From Streptomyces sp. NBC_00236 (lineage in GTDB: Bacteria > Actinomycetota > Actinomycetes > Streptomycetales > Streptomycetaceae), in the NCBI RefSeq assembly GCF_036195045.1, contig NZ_CP108100.1, positions 3,162,001 through 3,226,000 on the forward strand: 64,000 bases of DNA. Reading direction: 5' to 3'. A program made the translations under genes and the position numbers. The notes under the pieces were generated by a model. The model worked only from the letters and a program-made list of their open reading frames with translations. It was not told where the DNA came from and did no database searches. This document shows, piece after piece, positions 52,930 through 62,340 of this stretch. Positions within the stretch are counted from its first letter, which is position 1; each line of letters opens with the position of its first letter.

Positions 52930-54456
52930 TCAGCCGCCCCTGACCTTCAGCTGGCGTTCCAGTTGCCGGCGCAGTTCGGCGGGCAGCGGGTGGTGCGGTC
53001 CGTACATCCGCTCGGTGTCGTAGAGGAGCGACTGGAGCTGGCCGCGGGCGCCGGCGTGGTCGCCGAGGGCCAGGAGCAGCTGGCCGATGCGGTGGCGGAT
53101 CTCGTAGGAGCGTGCCGGGTCGTTGTTCGTCGCGTACTGGTTCTCGTAGTACGGAAGGACCGCGCGGTACGCGGCGAGGGCGGCGGCCGGTTCGCCGAGT
53201 TGTTCCAGACACTGTGCGGCGTCGTAGCGGAACTGCAGGGTCTGGAGGTCGGCGGGGCCGGCCTCGGCGGCGCGGTCGTCGGCGAGGCGGCGCAGTTCGG
53301 GCAGGGCGCGGCGGTACTGGCCGTCGTCCATGAGGGTCGCCGCGTACTGCTTGCGCAGGATGCGGACGACCGGGGAGCCTTCTCCGTGCTGTTCGGCGGC
53401 GGCCGGAAGGATGCCGCCGAGCATGTCGACGGCCTGGGTGATGCGGCCTTCGCCGAGCAGCCTCTTGACCTCGTCGACGGCGGCGGCGACGTCCGGCCGT
53501 GCGGGCATCGGCGCGGGCTGGGCAGTCGGTGGGGTAGCGGCGCGGTCGGGCCACGGGGCATGGGGGCGCAGGAAGGGGCGGGTGGGGTCGAGCGGTCCGG
53601 AGGGCTGTCCGGAGTTCCGGGTGGGCAGCAGCGGGGCGAGGTGTTCGTACACCTCCTGGGCGCTGGCCGGGCGGTGCTGCGGGTCCTTGGCGAGCAGTCG
53701 CAGGACGAGGGTTTCGAGTGGTTCCGGGATGTCGGGCCGGATCTGGCGGACGGGGGCCGGCGGTTCGTAGAGGTGGCGGTGGAGTACGCCGAGGGCGGTG
53801 GAGCCGGCGAACGGTACGTCTCCGCTGAGGAGTTCGTGCAGGAGCACGCCGAGGGCGTACAGGTCGGTGTACGGGCCGACGGCGCCGCCCATGGCCTGCT
53901 CGGGGGCCATGTAGGCCGGGGATCCGATGGGCGATCCGGTGTGGGTGAGGCGGGTGGTGTCGGTGTCCAGGACGGAGGCGACGCCGAGGTCGAGGACGGT
54001 GCCGTCCGGGCGCACCATCAGGTTGCGGGGCTTGAGGTCGCGGTGGACGATCGGCACGGCGTGGACGGCGCACAGGACGGCGCAGAGCTGGGCGGCGACG
54101 GCGACGGACCACTGCCAGGGGTACGGATCGTGCTCGGCGAGGTGGTCGCCGAGGTCGGCGCCCTCGACGTACTGCATGACGAGGAACAGTTCGTCGCCGT
54201 CGCTGCCGGCGTCGTGGACGGTGACGAGGCCCGGGTGGTCGACCTGGGCGGTGACGCGGCATTCGCGGACGAAGCGGCGGCGCAGTTCCTCGGCGGCGTT
54301 GCTGCCGATGGGGCCGGTGACACGGTCGGGGCGCAGCAGTTTGACAGCGACCCGGCGGTCCAGGCGCTGGTCGTAGGCCGTCCAGACCTGGCCCATCCCG
54401 CCCTGTCCGAGGATCGTGGCCAGCTCGTACCGTCCGCCGATGAGGCGACCGCTCAC
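52930..54456 (-). CDS. Ser/Thr protein kinase with TPR-like C-terminus
   Basis: A 508-residue Hanks-type kinase. The kinase domain (about 10-275) shows LGQGGMGQVWTAYD, VAVKLL, VHRDLKPRNLM and YMAPEQ. The Mg2+ motif reads DLG (TVLDLGVAS) in place of the usual DFG. A Pro-rich linker (about 285-330) is followed by TPR-like helices (EVKRLLGEGRITQAVDMLGGI ... GDHAGARGQLQSLLYDTERMY). There is no membrane helix, unlike PknB. The GTG start overlaps the preceding stop as GTGA, tying it to the membrane protein upstream, which may anchor or regulate it. Confidence 0.9.
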   Translation of the reverse strand: MSGRLIGGRYELATILGQGGMGQVWTAYDQRLDRRVAVKLLRPDRVTGPIGSNAAEELRRRFVRECRVTAQVDHPGLVTVHDAGSDGDELFLVMQYVEGADLGDHLAEHDPYPWQWSVAVAAQLCAVLCAVHAVPIVHRDLKPRNLMVRPDGTVLDLGVASVLDTDTTRLTHTGSPIGSPAYMAPEQAMGGAVGPYTDLYALGVLLHELLSGDVPFAGSTALGVLHRHLYEPPAPVRQIRPDIPEPLETLVLRLLAKDPQHRPASAQEVYEHLAPLLPTRNSGQPSGPLDPTRPFLRPHAPWPDRAATPPTAQPAPMPARPDVAAAVDEVKRLLGEGRITQAVDMLGGILPAAAEQHGEGSPVVRILRKQYAATLMDDGQYRRALPELRRLADDRAAEAGPADLQTLQFRYDAAQCLEQLGEPAAALAAYRAVLPYYENQYATNNDPARSYEIRHRIGQLLLALGDHAGARGQLQSLLYDTERMYGPHHPLPAELRRQLERQLKVRGG

Positions 54457-55055
54457 CGCCCCTCCTCCTTACGGAGGTAGTCGCTGAGCTCGTCGAGTTC
54501 GGCGCGTACCTGGTCGATGCGCTGGGGGTGGGGCTGGGGCGTCGAGTGGGGCGGCTGGGCGGGGGGTTGCGGCTGGTGTGCGGGGGGCGTGGACTGAGGC
54601 TGCTGGTACTGCTGCGGGGGCAGGGGGTGTACGGGCGGGGTCTGCATGGGCACCGTGGGGGCGTAGGCGTATCCGGGCGCCGGCGGCAGGTGGCCGCCCA
54701 GGGTGTTCTGCCGTGTCAGCTGCGCGTAGTGGCGGATGTCGGCGACGAGGTAGTACGCGGCGGCGGCGGCCATCGCGAGGAACAGCATCGGTATGAGGAC
54801 GAAGTCGACGCCGTGGGCGTCCTCGCCGTCCCTGCCGATGACGAGCAGCAGGGTGAGGGCGAGGACGAAGCCGGCTCCGCTCACCCACCAGTCGGCGGTT
54901 CTGCGGCGCACGAACGCCAGCCGCAGCAGGGGCGCCCACAGGAGCAGGCCGCAGGAGCACACCGCGAGCGCGGTGAACAGCACGCGCATCGACACGATCC
55001 AGGCCCTGGAGGGGACTCTGCGCGGCGCCGTCGGCGGTTGGCCCGGGGCGTACAT
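54453..55055 (-). CDS. Proline/glutamine-rich membrane protein coupled to kinase
   Basis: A 200-residue protein with about four hydrophobic segments (MRVLFTALAVCSCGLLLWAPLL, WWVSGAGFVLALTLLLVIG, FVLIPMLFLAMAAAAAYYLVAD) and a Pro/Gln/His-rich tail (LPPQQYQQPQSTPPAHQPQP). The last residues form a helical, charged end (IDQVRAELDELSDYLRKEEGR). Start at 55055 is chosen for AGGAG six bases upstream. It is translationally coupled to the kinase gene and is a plausible membrane partner; no family is recognised. Confidence 0.75.
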   Translation of the reverse strand: MYAPGQPPTAPRRVPSRAWIVSMRVLFTALAVCSCGLLLWAPLLRLAFVRRRTADWWVSGAGFVLALTLLLVIGRDGEDAHGVDFVLIPMLFLAMAAAAAYYLVADIRHYAQLTRQNTLGGHLPPAPGYAYAPTVPMQTPPVHPLPPQQYQQPQSTPPAHQPQPPAQPPHSTPQPHPQRIDQVRAELDELSDYLRKEEGR

Positions 55056-55176
55056 GGCTGCTCCTGGATACCTGGTCATGGGACGTCCGCGCGCACCTGG
55101 GCGTGCGCGCAGAACCGAGCGTAAGGGGCGACACCGACAAGGGGCCCCGGGTTGTACGGAACCGTTGTGGTTCCGC

Positions 55177-57291
55177 TCACTCCGGCGTGACCGTACCGTC
55201 CGTCAGTCCGTCGTACATCCCCTGGACGAGCCGGCCGCCGAGTTGGCCGGCGAGGCGCAGTGCGTCCTCGAACGCGGCCAGGGTGCGGAACCGTTCGCCG
55301 TACCGCTGCTGCTCGGCCAGGGGCAGCCGGGGCAGTTGGAGGCGGCGGGCGTCGAGCCGGGTGGCGGTGGAGGCGTAGCTGCTGGCCCGGCGGTTGGTGG
55401 CGGTGCCGCGCAGGAAGCCGGCGAGGAACCAGGGGTCGAGGGCGGCCGGGTCCGGGCGCAGCAGCTGGAGGTTGCGGCCGAGCGCGGCGCCCGCGGTGGC
55501 GTCGTCGATGACGCGGGCGACGGAGCCGCCGCCGAGTACGGGGACGACGACGTCGCCGGGTTCGACGAGCACGGGGTCCTCGTGCGGCCCGTCGGCGGGG
55601 AGGTTCCCCGAGGGGGCGGTGGAGCCGAGGACGTCGTGCTCGGTGAGTACGGAGCCGGGGCCGGTGCCGGTGCCGCCGGTGCGGAGCTGGAGGGCGCCGG
55701 CGCGGGCGAGTTCGCCGATGGTGGTGAGGGGCCAGCGGGCGGGGTCGGAGATCTCCACGGGCGGTGGGGTGAGGCTGTCCGCGAGCCTCAGGCTCCTGGT
55801 CAGCCGGTCCCGTACGTCGGTCAGCTCGGCGGGTCCGTCGGCCGCGGCCGCGGACGGCAGGTGGCGGGCGGGGGCCAGGTCGACGTCGTCGTCGAGGAGT
55901 TCGATGACGGGGACGGTGCGGCTGACGCCGGGCCGGGGGCGGCTGCTCTCGGCGCCCGGGGGGCTCGGGGCGGATGCCGGGCCGGTCTCCGCCTCGCCGT
56001 TGAACGGCCGCCAGGCGTCGAGCACGGCGGTGTGCAGGGCCGGCCAGTCGAGCCGGTCGCGGCCGCTCCGGTCGGAGGCGGGTTCGGCGGGTTCGGCGGT
56101 GTCGACCAGGAGCAGTTCGGGCGAGGGGTGCGGTCCGGCGTCCGGCTTGCGCAGGACCCAGAGGTGGAGCGGGATGCCGTACGGGGGTGCGGCGCCGGCC
56201 GGGAGCGCGATGACGGCCCGCAGGGCGCCCCGGCGCAGCAGATCGGCGCGGATGCGGCGGCCCGAGCGGCGCGACGCGGCGGCGGGCGGCATCAGCAGGA
56301 CCGCGGTGCCGCCTTCGCGCAGATGGGCCAGCGCGTGCTGCACCCAGGCGAGTTCGGACTCGGTGCGGGCGGGGAAGCCGTACTCCCAGCGCGGGTCGTA
56401 GGCGAGTTCGTCGTGGCCCCAGTTGCGTTCGTTGAACGGCGGGTGGCAGAGCACGGCGTCCGCGGTGAGCCCGGGAAAGGCATCGGTGCGCAGGGTGTCG
56501 CCGGTCCGCACGGCGAGCGTGCGCTCGGCGGGGCCGGCATGCAGGGCGAGACGGAGCGCGGTGAGGGCCGCGAGGTCCGGGTCGCTCTCCTGGGCGTACA
56601 GCGCGGTGGGCCGCGGAACCGCGCCGAGCAGGGTGCCGGTGCCCGCCGCCGGGTCGAGGACCGTGCGCGGGGGGCCGCCGCCGGTGTCCGCCAGCGCGGC
56701 CATCAGGTCCGCCAGGCCGGGCGGTGTGAGCGTGTACTGGCGCGGGTTGGCGTCGAGCTGACGCCCGAGCAGGAACTCGAAGGCGTCCCGGGCCCCGGAC
56801 CCGGCGGCGAGCTCGGCGGCGCCCCGCAGGAGCGGTACGGACGGCAGGAGTTCGGAGCGGTCGGGGCTGTGAACCGCGCGGCCGGTCCCGGAGGCCGGTC
56901 CGAACCGGGCGGTGAGCACCTCGTTCAGCGCGAGGGAGAGCACTCCGGCCATGCGCGCGTCGGACACCGCAGTGATCTCCCGCCAGGCGGTGGGCCGCTC
57001 CTGCGCGAGGAGCAGGGCGCATCCGACGTGGAACAGGGCGGGGACGGCGCCTGCGGGATGTCCGGACAGTTGCTGCCAGACGCGCTCGCGGAGCGGGACC
57101 TCGGCGAGTTTGCCCTGGTCGCGCAGCCACTGCTCGATCTCGGGCAGGGCGAACGAGGGGCTCGTCTCGGTGCCGCCGACGGGCTTGGGGAAGTCGGTGT
57201 GCCGGCGTCGCCAGTTGCTGACGGCGGCACGTCCCACCCCTGCCAGCCGGGCGATCCCGGCGGCGGTCACCTCTGTCGCGTTCTCCGGCAC
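55177..57291 (-). CDS. HTH-fused N-6 DNA methylase with specificity-like C-terminus
   Basis: A 704-residue protein. It opens with a helix-turn-helix (EVTAAGIARLAGVGRAAVSNWRRRHTDFPKPVGG, residues 6-40). A type I HsdM-like domain follows: the SAM motif TVLDPAAGTGTLLGAV (about 240) and motif IV AVLCHPPFNERNWG (about 300), where HPPF replaces the usual NPPF/Y, so methylation may be altered or lost. The last 200 residues (VEISDPARWPLTTIGELARAGALQLRTGG ... LDARRLQLPRLPLAEQQRYGERFRTLAAFEDAL) resemble an HsdS target-recognition half. No restriction subunit is adjacent. GTG 57291 has GGGAG eight bases upstream; ATG 57327 is an alternative. Confidence 0.8.
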   Translation of the reverse strand: MPENATEVTAAGIARLAGVGRAAVSNWRRRHTDFPKPVGGTETSPSFALPEIEQWLRDQGKLAEVPLRERVWQQLSGHPAGAVPALFHVGCALLLAQERPTAWREITAVSDARMAGVLSLALNEVLTARFGPASGTGRAVHSPDRSELLPSVPLLRGAAELAAGSGARDAFEFLLGRQLDANPRQYTLTPPGLADLMAALADTGGGPPRTVLDPAAGTGTLLGAVPRPTALYAQESDPDLAALTALRLALHAGPAERTLAVRTGDTLRTDAFPGLTADAVLCHPPFNERNWGHDELAYDPRWEYGFPARTESELAWVQHALAHLREGGTAVLLMPPAAASRRSGRRIRADLLRRGALRAVIALPAGAAPPYGIPLHLWVLRKPDAGPHPSPELLLVDTAEPAEPASDRSGRDRLDWPALHTAVLDAWRPFNGEAETGPASAPSPPGAESSRPRPGVSRTVPVIELLDDDVDLAPARHLPSAAAADGPAELTDVRDRLTRSLRLADSLTPPPVEISDPARWPLTTIGELARAGALQLRTGGTGTGPGSVLTEHDVLGSTAPSGNLPADGPHEDPVLVEPGDVVVPVLGGGSVARVIDDATAGAALGRNLQLLRPDPAALDPWFLAGFLRGTATNRRASSYASTATRLDARRLQLPRLPLAEQQRYGERFRTLAAFEDALRLAGQLGGRLVQGMYDGLTDGTVTPE

Positions 57292-57331
57292 TTGCCGTCT
57301 CCCTGGTGCTCGTACCGCTGCTGCCATCCGT

Positions 57332-57431
57332 GTTCACTGCTGTGACGGCGAGCATAGCGACCTGTTCACAGCACCCGGTTCACGACGTGCACTGCCTCAA
57401 TCCGTGTGAATCATGTTGACTCGGTTCACAC
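57332..57431. promoter_or_regulatory. Cluster of GTTCAC sites in divergent promoter
   Basis: GTTCAC occurs at 57332, 57364, 57378 and 57424, and GTGTGAA (57404-57410) faces TTCACAC (57425-57431) as an inverted repeat. All lie between the methylase and the divergent DUF4190/DUF4352-type gene. A likely -10 box TATGCT (about 57351-57356, minus strand) is surrounded by the sites. The HTH of the methylase is one candidate binder. Confidence 0.5.
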
Positions 57432-57517
57432 GAGATGATGTCATTGACCTGTCGCTGCACAAGGCGGCATGTGGAACCGCTCACCACTCATCTACGTACT
57501 TGCCGAAGGGCACAGCC

Positions 57518-58384
57518 ATGTCCCAGTTCACCCAGCCGCCGCAGTCCCCGCAGCACGGGCAGTCCCAGCCGCCGTACATCCCCGCCCACACCCCCGGCCT
57601 GCGCCCCGCGCGCAATGGGCTCGGTGTGGCGGCACTGATCCTCGGCCTCATCGGCGCGGTCTCGGGTCTGGTCCCGTTCTTCTTCTGGCTGGCGGGCATC
57701 CTCGGCCTGATCGCGCTGATCCTGGGGCTGGTGGGCCGGGGCCGCGCCAAGAGGGGCGAGGCGACGAACAAGAGCATGGCGACGTTCGGCGCGGTCCTCG
57801 GCCTGATCGCGCTGATCCTCTCGGTGGTCGGCGCCGTGATCACGTTCAAGGCGGTCGACGACGCGGTGAGCGACCTGAACAAGGCGGTGTCGGACACGAC
57901 CGCCTCCGCGAAGCCGAAGGCCGGCGGGGAGGCCAACGCCAAGAACACGGACGACACGAGCGCCAAGGAGGAAGAAAAGAAGGAGGACACCGCCGAGGCC
58001 CTGGAGGCCGGCGACTCGGCGGTCTACGACGACGACGTCACGATCACGGTCGGCGACGCCACCTCATACACCCCGGACTCGTTCGCGGCCGGGCACACCA
58101 AGGGCAACAAGGCCTACCAGGTGGCCGTCGTCATCGAGAACGCGGGCAAGGAGAAGTTCGACGCCCTGCTCGTCAGCGTCGAGGCGCGCGCCGGCAAGGA
58201 CGGAGTCGACGCCGAGCAGATCTACGACAACAAGGTCGGCGAGGGCTTCAGCGGCACGGTCCTGCCGGGCAAGAAGGTCACGGTCCTCTACGCCTTCGAC
58301 GCCCCCGCGGACGCCGGGAACCTGACGGTCGAGGTCAACCCCGGCTTTACGTACGAGGCCACCCAGTGGGACCTGAAGCTCTGA
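57518..58384 (+). CDS. DUF4190/DUF4352-type membrane protein
   Basis: A 288-residue protein. A Pro/Gln-rich cytoplasmic N-terminus is followed by a DUF4190-like hydrophobic pair (GLGVAALILGLIGAVSGLVPFFFWLAGILGLIALILGLVG) and a third helix (FGAVLGLIALILSVVGAVITF). A charged linker with a run of Glu/Lys (KEEEKKEDTAEALE) leads to an external DUF4352/immunoglobulin-like domain (ITVGDATSYTPDSF ... YQVAVVIENAGKEKFDALLVSVEAR ... VLPGKKVTVLYAFDAPADAG). ATG 57518 has AAGGG eight bases upstream. Function unknown. Confidence 0.8.
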   Translation: MSQFTQPPQSPQHGQSQPPYIPAHTPGLRPARNGLGVAALILGLIGAVSGLVPFFFWLAGILGLIALILGLVGRGRAKRGEATNKSMATFGAVLGLIALILSVVGAVITFKAVDDAVSDLNKAVSDTTASAKPKAGGEANAKNTDDTSAKEEEKKEDTAEALEAGDSAVYDDDVTITVGDATSYTPDSFAAGHTKGNKAYQVAVVIENAGKEKFDALLVSVEARAGKDGVDAEQIYDNKVGEGFSGTVLPGKKVTVLYAFDAPADAGNLTVEVNPGFTYEATQWDLKL

Positions 58385-58406
58385 CCCGCACCCACGCGCA
58401 CACAGG

Positions 58407-58434
58407 ACGGAACCCGCCCGCGGGCGGGTTCCGT
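58407..58434. terminator. 28-bp perfect palindrome, bidirectional terminator
   Basis: The 28 bp at 58407-58434 are self-complementary (ACGGAACCCGCCCG then its complement). They lie between a plus-strand gene ending at 58384 and the truncated nuclease ending at 58476. Confidence 0.85.
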
Positions 58435-58475
58435 TCACGCGCTCACCCCCGGCCGGGCCCCGGCCAGGCCGAGCC

Positions 58476-58898
58476 TCAGCCGCCGCACAGCTCCAGCATG
58501 ACCTTCTTGTCCGCGGTGGTGACCGGGAGTTCGTACTTCAGCGAGACCTGGGCGAACCGCAGCGCGTACGAGCAGCGCACCGGCTTGTACGGCGGCAGCC
58601 AGGACGCGGGGCCGGAGTCGCGCTTGGCGTTGTTGGCCGGGCCGTCCACGGGCAGGAGGTTCAACGGGTCGTTGGCGATCTGCTGCCGCTTGGCCTCGTT
58701 CCAGCGGGCGGCGCCCATCTGCCAGTCGTACGACAGCGGCATCACGTGGTCGATCTGGACCTTGGTGGCCTGCTGCTTGCGCCACTCGATGGCCGAGCCG
58801 GTGTACGGGTCCATGAGCGTCATGGCGACGACCACACAGTCCGAGCCCGACCGGAGTGTGACCTCTTTGCCGTCCCGGGCCAGCAGGTCGTTGCGGGT
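58476..58898 (-). pseudogene. HNH/DUF1524 nuclease, 5'-truncated by mobile element
   Basis: The C-terminal 140 codons of a secreted HNH-family nuclease remain: TRNDLLARDGKEVTLRSG, then AMTLMDPYTGSAIEW, VQIDHVMPLSYDWQMGA (HNH histidine region), NDPLNLLPVDGPANNAKRDSGPASWLPP and RCSYALRFAQVS. Relatives have a signal peptide and about 80 further residues before this point. Homology stops at about 58898, where A/T-rich sequence and recombinase sites begin, so the gene was split by insertion. An internal ATG at 58835 could start a 119-residue product, probably inactive. Confidence 0.8.
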
Positions 58899-58990
58899 TA
58901 TCTCTATCTATCTCCTGACCTCGATGTACATGAGGCACAGCCGTAACCCCTTCTTGTCCCTCACGGTTATCAGCCATGCCATGAGGCACA
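58896..58990. repeat. Short repeats at the element's left end
   Basis: ATGAGGCACA occurs at 58930-58939 and 58981-58990, GGTTATC at 58896-58902 and 58965-58971, and GGGTTA (58895-58900) faces TAACCC (58944-58949). These are candidate recombinase-binding sites or part of the att region. Confidence 0.5.
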
Positions 58991-58993
58991 TGA

Positions 58994-60139
58994 GTGACAT
59001 CGAAGACAGGAAACAGATCCGTGTTATGTGCAGAGAAGGCCGTGTCGCCTACCACCGGCGAGATCACCTGGCTCCTGGTCGACGAGGAGACTTACGCGGC
59101 TCACCCCGAGGCCCGCGAGTTCTCCCTGTACCTGCGCGGAGCCGGACGGTCACCGCATACACAGCGCGCGTACATCCCCAGAATCGGTCGCTTCCTCAAC
59201 TGGTGCACGGAGCGGGGCACCGGCTGGAAGACCGTCCGGCTCGGGGACATGAGTCTGTTCAAGTTCCACCTCGAGCGGACACCGACCCGGTACGGGCGGC
59301 CTCCGACCGGCAAGACGGTCAACGCCACCCTTACCGCGGTGTGTGAGTTCCTCCGCTTCTGCGCCGTCCAGGGACACGTGCCTCACGAAGTCGCCGCGCG
59401 TCTCAGCGAGCCCCGGTTCCTCACCCACGCCCCGGCAGGCTTCGATCCCGGCGAGGGCGGCCGGCACCTGATGGTCAAGGCCCGTGTCCTGAAGGCGGCG
59501 GAGATCGAGCGGGCGCCGCAGACGCTCACCCGAGCCCAGACGGATCAGATCATCGACGCCGCTCGCACCGCTCGTGACCGGCTTCTGCTGACCGTCCTCC
59601 TGGAAGCAGGCCTCCGTATCGGTGAAGCCCTCGGACTGCGGCGCGAGGACATGCATCTACTCCCCGACTCCACCCATCTCGGCTGCCGGACCGGTGGCGC
59701 GCACCTGCACGTCAGGCCTCGGCGGGACAACGTCAACGGAGCACGGGCCAAGGCCGGGCGCCCTCGCATGGTTCCACTGACGCCAGAGGTGGTGCATCGG
59801 TATCGCGATCATCTCGCCGAGCGTGAACAGGTGGCCGGCTCCGCCGCCTGTGACTACGTCTTCGTCAATCTCGTCGGCCTGCACGCGGGACGGCCCCTGT
59901 CGTACTCCAACGCCAAGCAAGTGGTCGAACGGATCGGGAGACGCTGCGGTCTGACCGCCCGGCCGCACATGATGCGGCACACGGCCGCCACCCGCTGGAT
60001 TCGCAACGGGGTCGCTCCCGACGTCGTGCAGACACTCCTGGGCCATGCCTCGTCGGCGAGCACAGCCGTGTACGTGCACGCCCAGGACGAGGATCTCCGC
60101 GCGGCCGTCGACAGCCTCGCATCGGAGCTGCTGCGATGA
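58994..60139 (+). CDS. Tyrosine recombinase, TnpA-like (TTA codon 11)
   Basis: A 381-residue integrase. The N-terminal SAM-like core-binding domain is about 40-150 ([29 protein letters not shown]). Catalytic residues are the first Arg in [14 protein letters not shown] near 205, [11 protein letters not shown] (His-x-x-Arg) near 325, LGHASSAST near 350 and the nucleophile Tyr in [10 protein letters not shown] near 362. GTG 58994 has GAGG seven bases upstream. Codon 11 is TTA (59024-59026), which would place recombination under bldA control. It overlaps the next gene by ATGA. Confidence 0.9.
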   Translation: MTSKTGNRSVLCAEKAVSPTTGEITWLLVDEETYAAHPEAREFSLYLRGAGRSPHTQRAYIPRIGRFLNWCTERGTGWKTVRLGDMSLFKFHLERTPTRYGRPPTGKTVNATLTAVCEFLRFCAVQGHVPHEVAARLSEPRFLTHAPAGFDPGEGGRHLMVKARVLKAAEIERAPQTLTRAQTDQIIDAARTARDRLLLTVLLEAGLRIGEALGLRREDMHLLPDSTHLGCRTGGAHLHVRPRRDNVNGARAKAGRPRMVPLTPEVVHRYRDHLAEREQVAGSAACDYVFVNLVGLHAGRPLSYSNAKQVVERIGRRCGLTARPHMMRHTAATRWIRNGVAPDVVQTLLGHASSASTAVYVHAQDEDLRAAVDSLASELLR

Positions 60140-62340
60140 CCATTGCGCCTCTCCGCTCGGCTGTCGTTGCCTCCGTCTCCGTTGAAGCGGAGTGGTCGTC
60201 ATGGCTCGCGGCGCGCCTTCCGTCAGGCTGGCGGACAGATGAGTGGGACCCCGTTCAGGCACTGTTCACTGCCGATCCTGGTAACCCGACGACCAGCGTG
60301 TTCGTCTGCTCCGTGGCCTCCTGCACCACCCATGTGGTGAGCCACGGCTCCCGCTGCGACGCCTGCCGGAAAGCCCGATACCTCCTGGGCAACCCTGCGG
60401 ACTTCGACACCACGCACACCCCGCATCCGTCTCGCCGCAGGCCCAACGCCTATGCGAACGGGGCGATGCCCGGCGTCTCCCAGTTCTCGCTCGCGGGTGT
60501 GAGCCCCGCGGTCCGCCAGGAGCTCTTGTACGGGCTACAGCAGCGCGACGACGCCGGAATCAGCCTGGTCCCCCAGCGGGTACGCCGCATCGTGGCCGGC
60601 CTCCCCGCCGGGCTCTGCTCACTCCTCGACCTGGACGCCTCCTTCTCCTCCGGGCTTCCAGCCGCGACCTCCGGCGTCCTGAACGGTGTTCTCCAGCATG
60701 TCCGACGCGCACGCATCGAGTTCGAGGGCACCGATCCGACCTCGGGCGACGTATGGGAGTGCGCTCTCATCGGACTGACGGCAGGGCGCGGTCGCGGGTA
60801 CACCGCTGTCCACGGCGACATCGACTTCCGTCCGGTGCGGCAGCGTTGGCTGCGGGAGCTGGTCAAGGAGTACGGCCGCACGGCCCGCCCCAACGTCGTG
60901 GACCTGCGGCAGACCGTCTACGCGGCGACCATCGCGTCCTCCGCGCTGGCAGGCCGCCCCCATGGGGATGAGCCGGGACTCCTCGCCATGGCCGACATGA
61001 ATGCCGTAGTGGACCTGTTCCGGATCACCAAGCGTCCCGAGGACGGTCGCGGCTACTCCACCAGCCACCGCAGAGCCCTGCTCCGCCACTGGCGCACGTT
61101 CCTGGACTACGCCCGTCAGGCCGGAATGATGGACCACGTTCCCGGCGGGTTCGCGCTCAACCCCCGCTTCCACAGCATCGCCGCCGTGGAAGTGACCGAG
61201 GACGATCTCGGTCGTGCGATCCCCGAGCACGTGATCGCCCAGCTCGACGCGCACCTCGGTCTGCTGGGCACCTCGACGGGGTACCAGAGCGGCGGCTGGA
61301 CGGCTGCCGACTTCGCGCGGATGTACCAGATCGTCTACGCGGTTCTCCGGGACACCGGCCGCCGTCCGGGCGAGGTCACCAGCCTGCGCCGCGACTGCCT
61401 GGAGCGGGTCGACGGCAAACCGACGCTGATCTACGACAACCACAAACGGCGACGCCACGGTCGCCGGCTGCCGGTCTCGGAGAGCACCGCCCAACTGGTC
61501 GAGACCTGGCAGAAGGAACTCGATGCGCTACCGACCGTGCCGGCCTGTGCCCAGTGGCTTTTCCCCTCACCGGGACAACGCAACCGTCCGCGCCGCGGGC
61601 ATCTGAAGGCCGCGCAGTTCTGCAACCGGATCTTCCGCGACTGGGTCGACGAGCTGATCCCGAACCTCTCGGACGACCGACTCGGCGAGGACGGCGTCCC
61701 GCTCGCCTACGACCGCACCGAGGTTGTCCCGTACGGCTTTCGACATGCATACGCCCAGCGCCATGCGGACGCGGGCACCCGCCCCGACGTACTGCGTGAG
61801 CTCATGGACCACCGTTCACTGGACGTGACCATGGGCTATTACAAGGTTTCCCTCAGCCGAAAGCAGGAGGCCGTGCGAACGGTCGCGGCACTCGCCGTCG
61901 ACCGGCACGGAGCAGCCCGCGGATTCGGTGATCCCCTCGCCTACGAGGTGGAAAGCGTCGGGGTTCCCTACGGCGGCTGCACCGAACCGAGCAACGTCAA
62001 GGCCGGGGGCGGGCACTGCCGCATCCGCTTCCAGTGCGCCGGATGCGACTTCTACCGGCCCGACCCCTCCTACCTACCTGCTCTGGAGCAGCAGATCGCG
62101 GACCTGCGGGCCGACAAGGAAGCCGCCTTGGCGATGGACGCCGCCGACTGGGTCGTGCGCAATCTCGACGACCAGATCCGCGCTTACTCGAAGTCGGCCG
62201 ACGAGATGCGGCGGAAGCTGGACGCGCTGCCCGCCGAGGAGCGAGTCGCCGTCGAATCCGCCTCACGTCAGCTGCGCAAGGCACGTTCGGCAGCGGCCTT
62301 CGTCCCCCTGCAGTCTCTGACGACACGGAGCCCCGAATGA
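60136..62340 (+). CDS. Large tyrosine recombinase, TnpB-like
   Basis: A 734-residue recombinase. The N-terminal 130 residues hold a cysteine cluster ([31 protein letters not shown]). The catalytic part carries [15 protein letters not shown] (first Arg, about 415), [15 protein letters not shown] (about 535) and [17 protein letters not shown] with the Tyr near 575. After the catalytic domain a second cysteine-rich segment ([32 protein letters not shown], about 615-645) resembles a zinc-binding module, and a coiled coil ends the protein. The pair with TnpA mirrors Tn554, where both recombinases are needed. Confidence 0.88.
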   Translation: MTIAPLRSAVVASVSVEAEWSSWLAARLPSGWRTDEWDPVQALFTADPGNPTTSVFVCSVASCTTHVVSHGSRCDACRKARYLLGNPADFDTTHTPHPSRRRPNAYANGAMPGVSQFSLAGVSPAVRQELLYGLQQRDDAGISLVPQRVRRIVAGLPAGLCSLLDLDASFSSGLPAATSGVLNGVLQHVRRARIEFEGTDPTSGDVWECALIGLTAGRGRGYTAVHGDIDFRPVRQRWLRELVKEYGRTARPNVVDLRQTVYAATIASSALAGRPHGDEPGLLAMADMNAVVDLFRITKRPEDGRGYSTSHRRALLRHWRTFLDYARQAGMMDHVPGGFALNPRFHSIAAVEVTEDDLGRAIPEHVIAQLDAHLGLLGTSTGYQSGGWTAADFARMYQIVYAVLRDTGRRPGEVTSLRRDCLERVDGKPTLIYDNHKRRRHGRRLPVSESTAQLVETWQKELDALPTVPACAQWLFPSPGQRNRPRRGHLKAAQFCNRIFRDWVDELIPNLSDDRLGEDGVPLAYDRTEVVPYGFRHAYAQRHADAGTRPDVLRELMDHRSLDVTMGYYKVSLSRKQEAVRTVAALAVDRHGAARGFGDPLAYEVESVGVPYGGCTEPSNVKAGGGHCRIRFQCAGCDFYRPDPSYLPALEQQIADLRADKEAALAMDAADWVVRNLDDQIRAYSKSADEMRRKLDALPAEERVAVESASRQLRKARSAAAFVPLQSLTTRSPE

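Noticed and set aside
52930..57291. A complete Pgl or BREX defence system
   Set aside because: Only a kinase and a methylase are present; no PglZ phosphatase, PglY ATPase or Brx genes are visible in the window.
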